A DNA stretch of 11,705 bases from Methylovirgula sp. (lineage in GTDB: Bacteria; Pseudomonadota; Alphaproteobacteria; Rhizobiales; Beijerinckiaceae): the NCBI GenBank assembly GCA_030044485.1, contig JASHVQ010000106.1, positions 1 to 11,705 of the forward strand. Reading direction: 5' to 3'. Shown here one piece after another: positions 1 to 7,419 of the stretch (its first letter is position 1; every line of letters begins with the position of its first letter). The notes under the pieces were generated by a model. The model was not told the DNA's origin, ran no database searches, and saw only the letters and a program-made list of their open reading frames with translations. The translations under genes were made by a program, and so were the position numbers.

Positions 1-1
1 A

Positions 2-832
2 AGTCCGCTGACCGAAGTCGGCAATGCGATCACCCGCCTGGCGGGCGGCGATACGGGCATCAAACTCGTGCCGCGCGGGCCGCCTGAGTTCATCGACATT
101 TCCGAAAAGTTGAACGGGCTCGCCGTCAACCTTGCCCGGGTCAATGCCGAAAACTCGCGACTCGTCCAGCAGATCATGAAGGTTCAGGAAGACGAGCGCG
201 CGCAGATCGCCCGCGATCTTCACGACGAAATGGGACCGCATCTCTTCTGCATCCGCGCCAACGTGAGCGCGCTCGGCGAAAAGACGCCGGGTTTGAAGGA
301 CGTGAGCCGCACGGTCCTTTCGATCGGCGAACAGGCCGAGGCGATCCAGACGCTGCTGAGACGCCTGCTGCAACGCCTGCGGCCTACGGGTCTCGGCGAG
401 TTGGGGCTTGCCGAGGCCTTGCGCGCGCTCGTCGCCTCGTGGCGCGCCGCCCATCCCGAAATCGCGGTCTCGCTTCAGGCCTCGGACGACTTTGCTTCGG
501 TGGACGAAAACATCAGCCTGGCGATCTATCGGGTCGTGCAGGAAAGCCTCACCAACGTCTTCCGCCATGCCGGTGCCACCAAAGTCCATGTCTGCGTGGA
601 CTATGTCGGCTCCGATCCGGAGCTTGGGGCGGGGCGCGGCTTGCGGGCGCGCGTCGACGATAATGGCGTGGGCCTCCCGGCGCGGCTCGAAAAAGGACTG
701 GGACTGACCGGCATGAACGAGCGCGTTCGCGCCTGCGGCGGCAGACTTAGCATCGAACCGCGCCCCGGAAGGGGAACGCGCATCGAGGCCGTTCTGCCGC
801 TTGCGCCCGCGCCGGTCATGGAATCTGTCTAG
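2..832 (+). CDS. Sensor histidine kinase (NarX/UhpB-type), 5' end missing
   Basis: C-terminal part of a two-component sensor kinase. The frame is open from base 2 to the left edge, so the true start and any sensor/membrane domain lie outside; a GTG at 68 is internal. In order: a HAMP-like linker (nt 2-160); a HisKA_3 dimerisation helix with ERAQIARDLHDEMG, phospho-acceptor His at nt 221-223; then a HATPase_c domain with N box QESLTNVFRHAGA (about nt 539-577), G1 box DDNGVGLP (about 656-679) and G2 GLGLTGMNERV (about 698-730), ending in a typical GRGTRIEAVLPL strand. All catalytic boxes are intact. HisKA_3 kinases normally pair with a LuxR/NarL-type response regulator; none follows here, so a partner would be upstream or elsewhere. 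The signal sensed cannot be told from this fragment. Confidence 0.93.
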   Translation, partial: SPLTEVGNAITRLAGGDTGIKLVPRGPPEFIDISEKLNGLAVNLARVNAENSRLVQQIMKVQEDERAQIARDLHDEMGPHLFCIRANVSALGEKTPGLKDVSRTVLSIGEQAEAIQTLLRRLLQRLRPTGLGELGLAEALRALVASWRAAHPEIAVSLQASDDFASVDENISLAIYRVVQESLTNVFRHAGATKVHVCVDYVGSDPELGAGRGLRARVDDNGVGLPARLEKGLGLTGMNERVRACGGRLSIEPRPGRGTRIEAVLPLAPAPVMESV

Positions 833-872
833 CCTACATTCGCGCATTTTTGGGAATTCCTCCCGAGAGCTG

Positions 873-894
873 CGCCGAACTTTGAACTTCGGCG
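873..894 (+). terminator. Possible terminator hairpin after the kinase gene
   Basis: Perfect 7-bp inverted repeat, CGCCGAA (873-879) and TTCGGCG (888-894), with an 8-nt loop, 40 bases past the kinase stop codon. No T tract follows, so it is at best a weak or Rho-assisted terminator. Confidence 0.3.
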
Positions 895-1016
895 AATGCC
901 GCCGTGCGTTTACAAATTACGGTGCTGCTTGCGGCCTTGGATGCGGCTGTCGGGCCTGCAAGTCGGCGTTCCTCAATTGTCGTGGAAGCGGTGAGACGAG
1001 CTTGGCGTCGCTCATC

Positions 1017-1244
1017 TTGAGAACCTGGGTTACGCTCGAATTCGGCAATCACGAATATGATCACGTCAACGGATATGATCAGGTCGTGAATATAGTGACC
1101 GACGTCGTGCTCGGCCCCAACGAGCCCGGTTACAACCACGAAAAGTTCAGCGCGTTGATGGCCGAGATCCGGCCTTATCTGCGCCGCTACGACAAGGCCA
1201 ACATCATCAGCAAGAGGATGTCGCCCGAGCGCGCCAATGCTTGA
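1017..1244 (+). CDS. Small hypothetical protein or gene remnant, start uncertain
   Basis: Not recognised. The frame ending at TGA 1242-1244 is open from well upstream, but only roughly the last 180-220 bases look coding: codons from about 1086 onward show the G/C-ending pattern of the neighbours. The soluble, charged product contains NGYDQVVNIVTDVVLGPNE and ends SKRMSPERANA. No ATG lies in a sensible place: TTG 1017 (used here), GTG 1086 and ATG 1158 are the candidates, none with a strong ribosome binding site; GTG 1086 has only an AGG three bases upstream. It runs toward ruvX, with the two stops 13 bases apart. It may be a short conserved hypothetical gene or the surviving 3' end of a decayed one. 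Function unknown. Confidence 0.35.
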   Translation: MRTWVTLEFGNHEYDHVNGYDQVVNIVTDVVLGPNEPGYNHEKFSALMAEIRPYLRRYDKANIISKRMSPERANA

Positions 1245-1257
1245 ATGGAGTCACGGC

Positions 1258-1731
<474 letters not shown>

Positions 1732-1826
1732 GGATTTTCGGCCCAAGATCACGTCGAGGTCCGCCCGGACCTTGCCGTCGCCCCGGTTTCTCTCCATTTT
1801 CGGGACATCACAGCGGAGGGAACTTC

Positions 1827-2522
1827 ATGAAACTCGTCTGGCTCGGCCATTCGGCCTTTCGCATCGAGACCGGCGGCGCGGTCATCCTCGTCGATCCGTT
1901 TCTGCGCGGCAATCCCAAATTCAATCTCGATTTTGGAACGGTGACCGCGGGCGCCACGCATATATTGTTGACGCATGGCCACGACGATCACATCGGCGAC
2001 ACGGTGGCCATCGCCAAAGCGACGGGTGCCGAGGTCATCTCCAATTTCGAGGTCTGCATGTATATTGCCGGGCAGGGCATTGGCAAAATAAATCCCGGCA
2101 ATACCGGGGGCACGATTGCCTGCGGCGACTTCAACGTGAGCTTCACCCAGGCGCTGCATTCCTCGGCGACGATCGTCGACGGCAAGCCGCTCTATCTCGG
2201 CAATCCCATGGGGCTCGTCGTTGCGCCGCGGCAGGGCCCGGTGCTTTATCATATGGGCGACACCGATATTTTCTCGGATATGGCGCTGATCGAGGAATTG
2301 CATCGTCCGAAAATCGGGCTGGTTCCGGTCGGCGACCGCTTTACCATGGGCGGCAGGACGGCGGCCGAGGCGGTGCACCGCTATTTCCATTTCGAGGCGG
2401 TCGTGCCCTGCCACTACGGCACATTCGATCTTCTCGCCCAGGATCCGAGCGCCTTCGTCGCCGCCCTCGGCGGAAAGCCGCAGGCGCTCGTGCCGCGCAT
2501 CGGGGAGGCGCTCACTTTTTGA
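1827..2522 (+). CDS. UPF0173 metal-dependent hydrolase (metallo-beta-lactamase fold)
   Basis: 231-residue cytoplasmic protein of the UPF0173/YtkL group. It opens MKLVWLGHSAFRIET, typical of the family, and carries the metal-binding HGHDDH motif (H50, H52, D54, H55), a conserved LH at H111, the bridging Asp in HMGDTD (D145) and a C-terminal His in PCHYGTF (H196), so a complete two-metal site is expected. Length matches the family. The physiological substrate is not established for this family, so no reaction is assigned. Start ATG has a strong ribosome binding site, GGAGGG, about 5 bases upstream. It is divergent from ruvX and lies 90 bases ahead of gatC, which has its own candidate promoter; cotranscription with gatCAB remains possible. 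Confidence 0.93.
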   Translation: MKLVWLGHSAFRIETGGAVILVDPFLRGNPKFNLDFGTVTAGATHILLTHGHDDHIGDTVAIAKATGAEVISNFEVCMYIAGQGIGKINPGNTGGTIACGDFNVSFTQALHSSATIVDGKPLYLGNPMGLVVAPRQGPVLYHMGDTDIFSDMALIEELHRPKIGLVPVGDRFTMGGRTAAEAVHRYFHFEAVVPCHYGTFDLLAQDPSAFVAALGGKPQALVPRIGEALTF

Positions 2523-2556
2523 GCATTGGCGCCGCGCATGCCGGCGCGCCCTTGCA

Positions 2557-2585
2557 TTGCCGGGGGCGGCGCACGGATGTATAGG
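2557..2585 (+). promoter_or_regulatory. Candidate sigma-70 promoter for gatCAB
   Basis: TTGCCG (2557-2562) and TATAGG (2580-2585) are separated by exactly 17 bases and lie 28 bases before the gatC ATG. The match to consensus is partial (3/6 and 4/6) but spacing and placement are ideal; transcription would begin near 2592 with a leader of about 20 bases. Confidence 0.4.
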
Positions 2586-2612
2586 CTCGCTCCGGCCAGT
2601 TAAGGAGATTTC

Positions 2613-2900
2613 ATGCCGGTCGACCAGGCCATTGTCCGCCGTATCGCGCATCTCGCCCGCATCGAGCTCGCCGCGGACGAGGTGGCGCACCTCGCCTGCG
2701 AACTCAACGCCATCCTCGCCTTCGTCGAGGAATTGGGCGCGGTCGATGTCGAAGGCGTCGAGCCCATGACCTCGGTCATGCCGATGCGCATGAAAGAGCG
2801 CGCCGACGTCGTTACCGAAGGCAATATCGCCGACGCGATCGTCGCCAACGCGCCGGCGACCGAGGATCATTATTTCATCGTGCCCAAGGTCGTCGAATAA
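2613..2900 (+). CDS. gatC: Aspartyl/glutamyl-tRNA amidotransferase subunit C
   Basis: 95-residue GatC, the small subunit that wraps between GatA and GatB and stabilises the GatCAB complex. The complex transamidates Glu-tRNA(Gln) and/or Asp-tRNA(Asn) in organisms lacking the matching direct synthetases. Family landmarks: IAHLARIEL near the N-terminus, the helix [19 protein letters not shown], then [16 protein letters not shown] and the C-terminal YFIVPKVVE tail. Full length. ATG is preceded by AAGGAG at a spacing of about 6. First gene of gatC-gatA-gatB; gatA begins 31 bases after its stop. Confidence 0.97.
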   Translation: MPVDQAIVRRIAHLARIELAADEVAHLACELNAILAFVEELGAVDVEGVEPMTSVMPMRMKERADVVTEGNIADAIVANAPATEDHYFIVPKVVE

Positions 2901-2931
2901 CGGCGCGGCCGGACGCAGCAGAGAACAGCCC

Positions 2932-4413
2932 GTGACCGATGTGACCGAACTTACCCTCGCCGCGGCGCGCGCTGCCTTGGTGAAGCGAGAAATTTCCGCC
3001 GTGGAATTGGCGCGGGCGCAAATCGCTGCGCTCGAGGCGGCGCGCGTGCTCAATTGCTACATCAGCGAGACACCTGAACAGGCGCTCGCGGCGGCGGCTT
3101 CGTCCGACGCGCGCTTGAAACGCGGCGAGGCGCGGCCGCTTGAAGGCATCCCCCTCGGCATCAAGGATCTCTATTGCACCAAGGGCGTGAAGACGACGGC
3201 GGGGAGCCGCATCCTCGAGAACTTCGTGCCGACCTACGAATCGACGGTGACCGCCAATCTTTGGCGGGACGGGGCGGTGATGCTCGGCAAGCTTAATCTC
3301 GACGAATTCGCCATGGGCTCGTCGAACGAGACCTCTTATTTCGGCCCGGTAATCTCGCCCTGGCGGCGGCCGGGCTCGAACGTCAAGCTCGTTCCCGGCG
3401 GCTCTTCGGGCGGATCGGCGGCGGCGGTCGCGGCTCGACTCTGTTATGGCGCAACCGCCACGGATACCGGCGGCTCGATCCGCCAGCCGGCGGCGTTTAC
3501 CGGGACGGTCGGCATCAAACCGACCTATGGGCGCTGTTCGCGCTGGGGCATTGTCGCCTTCGCCTCGTCGCTCGACCAGGCTGGGCCGATCGCCCGCAGC
3601 GTATGCGATGCCGCGATCCTGCTGCGCTCCATGGCCGGCCATGATCCGAGAGACTCGACTTCGGTCGACCGGCCAGTGCCGGATTACATGGCCGCGGTCG
3701 GCACCTCCGTCAGAGGCAAGGTGATCGGCATTCCCAAGGAATACCGGCTCGACGGCATGCCGCCGGAGATCGATAAATTGTGGGGCGAGGGTGTCTCCTG
3801 GCTTAAGGCCGCGGGCGCCAAGATCGTCGAGATCTCGCTGCCGCATACGCGTTACGCCTTGCCCGCCTATTATATCGTAGCGCCCGCCGAGGCCTCGTCC
3901 AACCTCGCCCGCTATGACGGCGTGCGTTATGGCTTGCGCGTGCCGGGCAAGGACATCATCGATCTTTACGAGAAGACGCGCGCCGCGGGTTTCGGCAAAG
4001 AAGTACGGCGCCGCATCATGATCGGCACTTACGTGCTCTCGGCGGGCTATTATGATGCTTATTACGTGCGGGCGCAGAAGATCAGGACTCTCATCAAGCG
4101 CGACTTCGAGGCGGCCTTCGCCGCCGGCGTCGACGCGATCCTGACGCCGGCGACGCCCTCGGCGGCGTTCGGGCTCGGCGAGAAAGGCTCGGCCGATCCG
4201 GTCGAGATGTATCTGAACGACGTGTTCACCGTGACGGTGAACATGGCCGGCTTGCCGGGGATCTCCGTGCCCGCCGGCCGCTCGGCGGAGGGCCTGCCGC
4301 TTGCGCTTCAGCTCATCGGCCGCGCCTTCGACGAGGAGACGTTGTTCGGGCTCGCTTCGGCGATCGAGCAATCGGCGCCGAAGATAGAACCGCCGTCGAA
4401 ATGGTGGACGTGA
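2932..4413 (+). CDS. gatA: Aspartyl/glutamyl-tRNA amidotransferase subunit A
   Basis: 493-residue amidase-signature enzyme. GatA releases ammonia from glutamine and passes it to GatB. The Ser-cisSer-Lys triad is intact: K78 in GIKDLY, cis-Ser S158 in [14 protein letters not shown] and nucleophile S182 in [11 protein letters not shown]; the 24-residue spacing of the two serines is the family value. The C-terminal region ([19 protein letters not shown]) is typical and length is normal. The start is GTG at 2932, the first in-frame start after gatC, giving [16 protein letters not shown] as expected; its ribosome binding site is weak (AGAGAA), suggesting reliance on translation arriving from gatC. 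The 3' end overlaps gatB. Confidence 0.97.
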   Translation: MTDVTELTLAAARAALVKREISAVELARAQIAALEAARVLNCYISETPEQALAAAASSDARLKRGEARPLEGIPLGIKDLYCTKGVKTTAGSRILENFVPTYESTVTANLWRDGAVMLGKLNLDEFAMGSSNETSYFGPVISPWRRPGSNVKLVPGGSSGGSAAAVAARLCYGATATDTGGSIRQPAAFTGTVGIKPTYGRCSRWGIVAFASSLDQAGPIARSVCDAAILLRSMAGHDPRDSTSVDRPVPDYMAAVGTSVRGKVIGIPKEYRLDGMPPEIDKLWGEGVSWLKAAGAKIVEISLPHTRYALPAYYIVAPAEASSNLARYDGVRYGLRVPGKDIIDLYEKTRAAGFGKEVRRRIMIGTYVLSAGYYDAYYVRAQKIRTLIKRDFEAAFAAGVDAILTPATPSAAFGLGEKGSADPVEMYLNDVFTVTVNMAGLPGISVPAGRSAEGLPLALQLIGRAFDEETLFGLASAIEQSAPKIEPPSKWWT

Positions 4414-5900
4414 TGACCACGCAGGGCAGGCCCTCGAAACTCATCAAAGGCGCGACCGGCGATTGGGAGGTGGTGATCGGCATGGAGGTCCATGCCCAGG
4501 TCGTCTCCAAGGCCAAGCTCTTTTCCGGCGCCGCGGCGGAATTTGGCGGCGCGCCGAATTCGCATGTCTCGCTTGTCGATGCGGCCATGCCCGGCATGCT
4601 GCCGGTCATCAATGAGGAATGCGTGGCCCAGGCGGTGCGCAGCGGGCTCGGCCTCAAGGCCAAGATCAACCTGCGTTCGCATTTCGACCGCAAGAACTAT
4701 TTCTATCCCGACCTGCCGCAAGGCTACCAGATCTCACAATATAAGAACCCGCTGGTGGGCGAGGGGACGGTCAGCGTGGACGTCTCGCCGAGCGAGCGCA
4801 TCGAAGTCGGGATCGAGCGCCTGCATCTCGAGCAGGATGCCGGCAAATCGCTGCACGACCAGTCGGCGACCGAGTCCTTTGTCGATCTCAACCGCGCCGG
4901 CGTCGGCCTCATGGAGATCGTCTCCAAGCCCGACATGCGTTCCGCCGAGGAAGCCAAAGCCTATATTACCAAGCTCAGGACTATCCTGCGCTATCTCGGC
5001 ACCTGCGACGGCAATATGGAGCAGGGCTCGCTGCGCGCCGACGTCAATGTCTCGGTGCGCCGCCCGGGCGAGCCTCTGGGCACGCGCTGCGAGATCAAGA
5101 ACGTCAATTCCATCCGCTTCATCGGCCAGGCGATCGAGACCGAGGCGCGCCGCCAGATCGGCGTCCTCGAGGACGGCGGCGTGATCGACCAGGAAACGCG
5201 GCTGTTCGATCCGAACCGCGGCGAAACGCGCTCCATGCGCTCCAAGGAGGAGGCGCATGACTATCGCTATTTCCCCGACCCGGATCTTCTGCCGCTCGAA
5301 CTCGATCAGGCCTATGTCGACGCGCTGGCTGCGGCGCTCCCCGAACTGCCGGACGCGAAGAAGGCGCGGTTCATCGCCACGCATGGCCTGCCGGCCTATG
5401 ACGCGAGCGTCCTCGTCGCCGACAAGGAGACCGCGGATTATTTCGAAGCGGCGGTTGCGCATGGCGCCAGAAGCCGCGATCCCAAGGCCGTCGCCAATTG
5501 GATCATGGGCGATGTCGCGGCCTACGCCAACTCCGTCGGTCTCTCGGTGCCGCAGACGCATCTGAAGCCGGCGCAGATCGCCGCTCTCGTCGATCTCATC
5601 GCCGCCGGCACGATCTCCGGCAAGATCGCCAAGGACCTGCTCGTAATCCTCATCGAAGAGGATAAGGACGGCGATCCCGCCGCCATCGTGGAAGCGCGCG
5701 GCTTGAAACAGGTCACCGATCGCGGCGCCATCGAGGCCGCAGTCGACGCGATCATCGCGGCCAATCCCGACAAGGTCGCGCAAGCGAAAGCCAAGCCTTC
5801 GATGCTCGGATGGTTCGTCGGTCAAGTCATGAAGTCGACGGGCGGCAAGGCCAATCCGCAAGCCGTCAATGATCTCTTGAAAGGGAAACTCGGCATTTGA
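4413..5900 (+). CDS. gatB: Aspartyl/glutamyl-tRNA amidotransferase subunit B
   Basis: 495-residue GatB, which binds the mischarged tRNA, phosphorylates the aminoacyl side chain with ATP and amidates it with ammonia from GatA. Landmarks: [15 protein letters not shown] at the N-terminus, [19 protein letters not shown], the signature [35 protein letters not shown] and [11 protein letters not shown], then a C-terminal YqeY-like tRNA-binding tail ending [12 protein letters not shown] chose ATG 4413 because it overlaps the gatA stop by one base (TGATG), a standard coupling arrangement; ATG 4401 would add MVDV and a 13-base overlap. No independent ribosome binding site is evident, which fits coupling. 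Last gene of the operon. Confidence 0.97.
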   Translation: MTTQGRPSKLIKGATGDWEVVIGMEVHAQVVSKAKLFSGAAAEFGGAPNSHVSLVDAAMPGMLPVINEECVAQAVRSGLGLKAKINLRSHFDRKNYFYPDLPQGYQISQYKNPLVGEGTVSVDVSPSERIEVGIERLHLEQDAGKSLHDQSATESFVDLNRAGVGLMEIVSKPDMRSAEEAKAYITKLRTILRYLGTCDGNMEQGSLRADVNVSVRRPGEPLGTRCEIKNVNSIRFIGQAIETEARRQIGVLEDGGVIDQETRLFDPNRGETRSMRSKEEAHDYRYFPDPDLLPLELDQAYVDALAAALPELPDAKKARFIATHGLPAYDASVLVADKETADYFEAAVAHGARSRDPKAVANWIMGDVAAYANSVGLSVPQTHLKPAQIAALVDLIAAGTISGKIAKDLLVILIEEDKDGDPAAIVEARGLKQVTDRGAIEAAVDAIIAANPDKVAQAKAKPSMLGWFVGQVMKSTGGKANPQAVNDLLKGKLGI

Positions 5901-5907
5901 ACGGGGC

Positions 5908-5941
5908 CGCGAATCAGGCCCGGCGATTCGGCTGATTCGCG
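5908..5941 (+). terminator. Terminator-like hairpin after gatB
   Basis: Perfect 10-bp inverted repeat, CGCGAATCAG (5908-5917) and CTGATTCGCG (5932-5941), with a 14-nt loop, starting 8 bases past the gatB stop. Only a short ATTT follows, so intrinsic termination may be incomplete. The stretch also contains three GANTC sites. Confidence 0.5.
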
Positions 5942-6062
5942 ATTTGCGAGCTTTCCAAGCCTGTTTTGGCTTCGTTTCCGCCAATTTTTCCCTTGTCCCA
6001 CAAAAATTTTTTAGGCTGCAAAGCGCGGCGCGCCCCAAGCGAAGCAGAGCCATGGTGGCGCG

Positions 6063-6269
6063 CGCATCGATCTGTCCAAAAACGGGACGCTGTCGATGCG
6101 CGCCGATGGCGACGATGTCGCGCAACGTCGATGCGTAAAGTTCTCACGTGCCAATGAGAAGAAGTCGCATGCGACCTGCGCGTGACGCGCAAGAACATTG
6201 ATTGACTCAAGAAAAACAATGACTTTGCATAAGGATACGTGCGCGCATCGGGCGCTGCGCCGCGCATCG
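6063..6269. repeat. Cluster of five CGCATCG heptamers
   Basis: CGCATCG at 6063-6069, 6244-6250 and 6263-6269, and its complement CGATGCG at 6094-6100 and 6129-6135. The first, second and fourth share the wider core GCGCGCATCG. By base composition roughly 0.05 copies would be expected in this span, so the cluster is not chance in a simple model. Role unknown; a DNA-binding protein array is one possibility. Confidence 0.55.
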
Positions 6270-6285
6270 CATGAGGTCTCTTGCG

Positions 6286-6319
6286 CATCTTCGATCGCAG
6301 GCACGCAGCATCGAAGATG
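6286..6319. repeat. Perfect 10-bp inverted repeat
   Basis: CATCTTCGAT (6286-6295) and ATCGAAGATG (6310-6319) separated by 14 bases. It could form a hairpin in RNA or be an operator for a dimeric regulator; no T tract follows on either strand. Confidence 0.5.
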
Positions 6320-6389
6320 AGGCAACAAGCGCGGCGATCACTTCACCATCGCGGCCATACATCGACCGAAAATGCGCGGCCATGCAGCT

Positions 6390-6418
6390 TCGATAAAGGC
6401 CGCGAAACGCGTTATCGA
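6390..6418. repeat. Bulged 11-bp hairpin
   Basis: TCGATAA (6390-6396) pairs with TTATCGA (6412-6418), and inside it CGCG (6401-6404) pairs with CGCG (6408-6411) around an AAA loop, leaving a 4-base bulge (6397-6400). It lies upstream of the candidate promoter of the lysine-rich protein gene, so it is more likely a DNA site or a terminator of an upstream transcript than part of that leader. Confidence 0.4.
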
Positions 6419-6452
6419 CGCGCGATTCCCATTCTTCTTACGCACGAAGCAC

Positions 6453-6480
6453 TTGCACGACTGATTAACCGCGCTACGCT
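6453..6480 (+). promoter_or_regulatory. Weak candidate promoter for the lysine-rich protein gene
   Basis: TTGCAC (6453-6458), a 16-base spacer and TACGCT (6475-6480). The match to consensus is poor; it is listed because it is correctly placed about 60 bases before the ATG at 6540. Confidence 0.22.
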
Positions 6481-6539
6481 ACCCACGCTTCTTGTCGGCA
6501 GAAACCCATCGCCGACGGAATAGCAGAGGGAACTTGATC

Positions 6540-6743
6540 ATGGTGAAGGCTACCAAGAAGCGTAAACCCGCGAAGAAGGCGGCGAAGAAGAGCTCGAAGA
6601 AAAAGGCCAAGAAGAAGAGGCCAGCACTAAGAGCCGCGGCAAAGAAGGCGCTTAGAACGACGGCGCGCAAGTCGTCGTCTGCGAAGCGGAGGGCTCCCCA
6701 TGCCCCGAAGCCGCAAGTGGCGCCGTTGCCGGAGTCGGTTTAA
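6540..6743 (+). CDS. Lysine/alanine-rich histone H1-like protein
   Basis: 67-residue, extremely basic protein. The first half is a run of KKxxKKAAKK-type repeats (lysine/alanine clusters such as PAKKAAKKSSKKK), the second half RAAAKKALRTTARKSS, and the tail is Pro-rich (APHAPKPQVAPLPESV). This composition matches the disordered H1-like tails found in bacterial nucleoid proteins (HctB- or AlgP-like), which bind DNA or RNA nonspecifically; no globular domain is present. ATG 6540 is supported by AGAGGGA about 8 bases upstream. An in-frame upstream ATG at 6492 would add a 16-residue extension unlike the rest and lacks a good ribosome binding site. Single gene followed by the triple-hairpin region. 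The nucleoid role is inference from composition only; low complexity makes homology hard to judge. Confidence 0.8.
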   Translation: MVKATKKRKPAKKAAKKSSKKKAKKKRPALRAAAKKALRTTARKSSSAKRRAPHAPKPQVAPLPESV

Positions 6744-6755
6744 CGCATCGAAGCA

Positions 6756-6855
6756 GGAGGACGGAGACGGCCAGTCTGGCCTTTCATGCGGGGCTTAGGC
6801 ATGAAAGGGGTGCATAGGGTACCTATGCCTGCGCCGGTTGTCCCGCCTCCGTCTC
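6756..6855. other. Triple-hairpin structured region at a convergent junction
   Basis: Three hairpins follow one another: GGCCA/TGGCC (6769-6781, loop GTC), CCTTTCATGC/GCATGAAAGG (6780-6789 with 6799-6808, 9-nt loop) and GCATAGG/CCTATGC (6812-6828, loop GTA). The flanks are complementary in two alternative ways: GGAGG-a-CGG (6756-6764) with CCGCCTCC (6843-6850), or GAGACGG (6764-6770) with CCGTCTC (6849-6855). The whole could fold as a closed multibranch structure. It sits between the plus-strand lysine-rich gene and the 3' end of the minus-strand copper operon and may end transcription from both sides, though no T tract is present. A structured RNA or a palindromic intergenic repeat element are alternatives. 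Confidence 0.5.
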
Positions 6856-6909
6856 ATTCCTGAATCGTCCCGCCGTCTTCTTTCTAAGGACCGTCGCAGC
6901 CGGGAGCGC

Positions 6910-7326
6910 CTATCGCACCAAGCAAGTCTGGGCGAAGGTGTACCAGATCTTCTCGGTCGTCTCCCCGCGCGCCTTCATCTGTTGCCATTCGAGCGCGCAT
7001 TCATGCATGCGGGCGCGCGTATAGGGCGGAAGCTGAAGCAGCTTTCCCGGAGTCCAGCCTGGCACTGCCGCATCCGCTCCGGTTCGCGGCGGCGGAGAGA
7101 TGGTCACGGGGACCGGCTGCGCCGGAAGGCTCGATGGCCGGGTCGGCGGCGTCGGCGCCACATTGTCGGTATCCGGAGCTTGCGGCGCCTCGTCCTGTGC
7201 CAGAACCGCAACCGGCCCAAGCGCGGCGGCCGCGAAGGCAAGCGCCAATGCTGCGGCGCAAATCGCGCCACGCTCCACGCGCCTCTCCGAACCGCTTCCC
7301 GTCAATCGACTCTCCGACCTCGCCAT
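6910..7326 (-). CDS. Small exported protein with Cys-containing C-terminal motif
   Basis: 138 residues from ATG 7326. A signal peptide is clear: hydrophobic AAALALAFAAAALGPVAVLA with likely cleavage before QDEAPQ. A Pro-rich, probably disordered spacer follows (about residues 46-95), then a compact C-terminal domain with MHECALEWQQMK and WYTFAQTCLVR. The pattern C-x3-W...W-x2-F-x3-C-L resembles small exported hypothetical proteins common in Rhizobiales (loosely PsiF-like); function is not known. The two cysteines could form a disulfide or, with His and Met, a metal site. GTG 7278 is an alternative start: it has GGAGAGG just upstream and gives a more normal signal peptide (MERGAICAAALAL). Last gene of the minus-strand copper cluster, 93 bases after copD, so cotranscription is likely but not certain. 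Confidence 0.72.
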   Translation of the reverse strand: MARSESRLTGSGSERRVERGAICAAALALAFAAAALGPVAVLAQDEAPQAPDTDNVAPTPPTRPSSLPAQPVPVTISPPPRTGADAAVPGWTPGKLLQLPPYTRARMHECALEWQQMKARGETTEKIWYTFAQTCLVR

Positions 7327-7419
7327 GGGCCGCCGACAATGCCGAGAACTACGCCCGCATCATGGCACATGGAGATAGCAGGCTTGGATTCGGTACGAGT
7401 GCCCGCCGGGCCGCTCCAT

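Larger units (their letters stand above)
833..1257. other. Intergenic stretch between the kinase gene and ruvX
   Basis: About 425 bases. The first half (833 to about 1010) lacks the third-position G/C bias of neighbouring genes and encodes nothing recognisable. The second half carries the orphan coding segment described separately. A 9-nt direct repeat ATATGATCA occurs at 1055-1063 and 1073-1081, exactly 18 bases apart, each copy containing the palindrome TGATCA. No RNA gene was recognised. Confidence 0.6.
5942..6539. other. Long intergenic region rich in repeats and inverted repeats
   Basis: About 600 bases with no convincing gene: the open frames here lack coding bias, good starts and recognisable products. 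Contents: five copies of CGCATCG/CGATGCG (6063, 6094, 6129, 6244, 6263), an A/T-rich island (about 6190-6240), a 10-bp inverted repeat (6286-6319), a bulged 11-bp hairpin (6390-6418), and a weak promoter and ribosome binding site for the lysine-rich protein at its right end. An unrecognised regulatory RNA or protein-binding array is possible. Confidence 0.6.

Noticed and set aside
801..1016. 5' extension of the orphan segment back to the kinase gene
   Set aside because: Cys/Arg/Ser-rich translation and weak third-position bias; it would also overlap the kinase gene end and the hairpin.
1749..3053. Minus-strand open frame opposite the UPF0173 gene and gatC
   Set aside because: Spans three confident plus-strand starts and an intergenic gap; product is not protein-like.
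2875..4371. Long minus-strand open frame (about 498 codons) opposite gatA
   Set aside because: The product is Arg/Gly/Asp-rich with no domain, and gatA on the other strand is unambiguous; such antisense frames are expected in high-GC codon-biased genes.
5957..5972. Small AAGCC/GGCTT hairpin as a second gat terminator
   Set aside because: Only 5 bp with a 6-base loop and no T tract; too weak to call separately.
4734..6125. Long minus-strand open frame (about 463 codons) opposite gatB
   Set aside because: Mirror of gatB codon bias; low-complexity product with no family match and no ribosome binding site context.
5914..6328. Minus-strand open frames in the gene-free region after gatB
   Set aside because: Low-complexity Arg/Ser/Ala products, no coding bias, and they run through the terminator hairpin and repeat cluster.
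6281..6523. 80-codon plus-strand frame before the lysine-rich gene
   Set aside because: It covers both inverted repeats, has mixed codon use and an unsupported start; product rich in Arg/His without pattern.
6540..6640. Purine-rich AAG-type repeats as a DNA repeat element
   Set aside because: Explained by lysine codons of the H1-like protein.
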